A stretch of DNA of 6,325 nucleotides from Bryobacteraceae bacterium. Its GTDB lineage: Bacteria; Acidobacteriota; Terriglobia; Bryobacterales; Bryobacteraceae. The notes beneath the pieces were generated by a model. That model was not told the origin of the DNA and made no database searches. It saw only the letters and a list, made by a program, of their open reading frames with translations. The DNA is taken from positions 1 through 6,325 of the forward strand of contig JAICMB010000201.1 in NCBI GenBank assembly GCA_025929455.1, in the 5' to 3' direction. Both the position numbers and the translations under genes were made by a program. Shown here piece by piece: positions 5,388 through 6,325 of this stretch (position 1 is the stretch's first letter; each line of letters begins with the position of its first letter).

Positions 5388-6325
5388 ATGGAACGCAGAA
5401 CCTTTCTTGCCGGCGGCATGGTTGCTTTACAGCGGGCGTTCGGAGCCAATGACAAAGTGAATGTCGCGATCATTGGTTTGGGCGGCCGCGGCAAAGATCA
5501 TGTGCGCACGTATCTGAAAATTCCGGAGGCACGCATTGCCGCGCTGTGCGACGTGGACACCGCGCAGATGGAGCGCGCCACCGCAATGGTGCAACACGCG
5601 GGCGGCGAAAAGCCCAAACTCTATCAGGACCTGCGCAAACTTTACGAGGACAAAGATGTGGACGCGGTGTCGATCGCGACGCCGAACCACTGGCACGCGC
5701 TTGCGACCGTGTGGGCATGTCAGGCTGGTAAGGACGTGTACTGCGAGAAGCCGGCCAGCTACAACATCTGGGAAGGCCAGCAGATGCTGAAGGCCGCGCG
5801 CAAGTACAACCGCATGGTGCAAATCGGCATGCAGAGCCGCAGCATGGCGCACAAGCGGCGCGCCGCGGAGTTGTTGCATGGCGGCGCGATCGGCAAGGTG
5901 TATATGGCGAAGGGCCTGTGCTACAAGCGGCGCCCGTCGATCGGGCACACACCGCCGGAGCCGGTGCCTGCGGGCCTGGACTGGAACGAATTCCTCGGGC
6001 CCGCGCCGATGCGGCCGTTCACGCGCAACCGCTTTCACTACAACTGGCACTGGTTCTGGGACACCGGCAACGGCGACATCGGCAACCAGGGCATCCACGA
6101 GATGGATGTGGCGCGCTGGGGACTCGGACGCGGGTTGCCCACGCGAGCGGTTGCGACCGGCGGAAAATTCGTGTACGAGGACGATCAGGAAACCCCGAAC
6201 ACGCAGCTTGCGAGCTTCAACTACGGCGACGCGGAACTGGTGTTCGAGGTGCGCGGGTTGCCGACCAATGGCGAGGGCGAGATCCATCGCGGCGGGCCGA
6301 ACGTGGTCGGAGATCTTTTCTACGG
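5388..6325 (+). CDS. Gfo/Idh/MocA family oxidoreductase with twin-arginine N-terminus (3' end cut off)
   Basis: These enzymes use tightly or loosely bound NAD(P) to oxidise or rearrange sugars, inositols and related compounds; some relatives (GH109) use the same fold to hydrolyse glycosides. The 312 codons visible run off the window; the family is commonly 350-450 residues. The N-terminus MERRTFLAGG resembles a Tat export signal (RR at 3-4), but its hydrophobic part is short and broken by Arg16 before AFGA-ND. The Rossmann fold follows: VAIIGLGGRG (26-35), CDVD (54-57), ATPNHWHA (97-104) and the CEKP motif with Lys121. The C-terminal half has NWHWFWDTGNGDIGNQGIHEMD (219-240, His237) followed by ARWGLG, a pattern I associate with the Solibacter/Planctomycetes subgroup. 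The start at 5388 lacks a Shine-Dalgarno; an in-frame ATG at 5376 would add MDHT. It is divergent from the GH44 gene, suggesting sugar metabolism, but substrate and direction of reaction cannot be told. Confidence 0.92.
   Translation, partial: MERRTFLAGGMVALQRAFGANDKVNVAIIGLGGRGKDHVRTYLKIPEARIAALCDVDTAQMERATAMVQHAGGEKPKLYQDLRKLYEDKDVDAVSIATPNHWHALATVWACQAGKDVYCEKPASYNIWEGQQMLKAARKYNRMVQIGMQSRSMAHKRRAAELLHGGAIGKVYMAKGLCYKRRPSIGHTPPEPVPAGLDWNEFLGPAPMRPFTRNRFHYNWHWFWDTGNGDIGNQGIHEMDVARWGLGRGLPTRAVATGGKFVYEDDQETPNTQLASFNYGDAELVFEVRGLPTNGEGEIHRGGPNVVGDLFY

Noticed and set aside
5427..6287. Minus-strand open frame of 286 codons
   Set aside because: It is antisense to the oxidoreductase; the plus-strand frame shows Rossmann and EKP motifs, whereas this one is Arg/Val/His-rich without a recognisable fold.

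Overview
The window is GC-rich bacterial DNA, most likely from an acidobacterium of the Solibacter/Bryobacter type (Bryobacterales). The main evidence is the C-terminal third of the large secreted glycosidase. It reads like the 'Solibacter uncharacterized C-terminal domain' (TIGR03437), which is abundant in that group. A twin-arginine-tagged Gfo/Idh/MocA oxidoreductase beside it fits the same group. The taxonomic call is inference from protein style, not from a marker gene.

Positions 1-2600, minus strand: the start of a type VI secretion (T6SS) operon read right to left. The order is promoter (2571-2599), a leader of about 264 nt, tssB (2300-1776), tssC (1783-299), then hcp (258 to the left edge, truncated). 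TssB and TssC are the two contractile sheath subunits, and Hcp forms the tube inside the sheath, so these three genes encode the dart of the T6SS. tssB and tssC overlap by 8 nt, each with its own Shine-Dalgarno; hcp follows 40 nt later. The leader is unusual. It has a near-consensus sigma70-type promoter with a 17-bp spacer, a possible 69-codon ORF whose stop merges with the tssB ribosome binding site, a GC hairpin followed by TTTT, and a second GC hairpin. Just upstream of the -35 there is an ACCCC/GGGGT dyad that overlaps a G-quadruplex-type run.

Positions 2600-2943: a gap with no convincing gene between the T6SS promoter and the 3' end of the glycosidase gene. It holds the G-rich element and a 12-bp palindrome.

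Positions 2944-5313, minus strand: a secreted family 44 glycoside hydrolase (endoglucanase/xyloglucanase type) with both catalytic glutamates visible, fused to a Solibacter-type C-terminal domain. Positions 5314-5387 are a short divergent intergenic region with an imperfect dyad. Positions 5388 to the right edge, plus strand: a Gfo/Idh/MocA oxidoreductase, truncated at its 3' end. The divergent pair suggests a small carbohydrate-use locus next to, but probably separate from, the T6SS operon.

No tRNA, rRNA, CRISPR, insertion sequence or phage gene was seen. I found no clearly new protein system. The least explained part is the structured leader and promoter of the T6SS operon.
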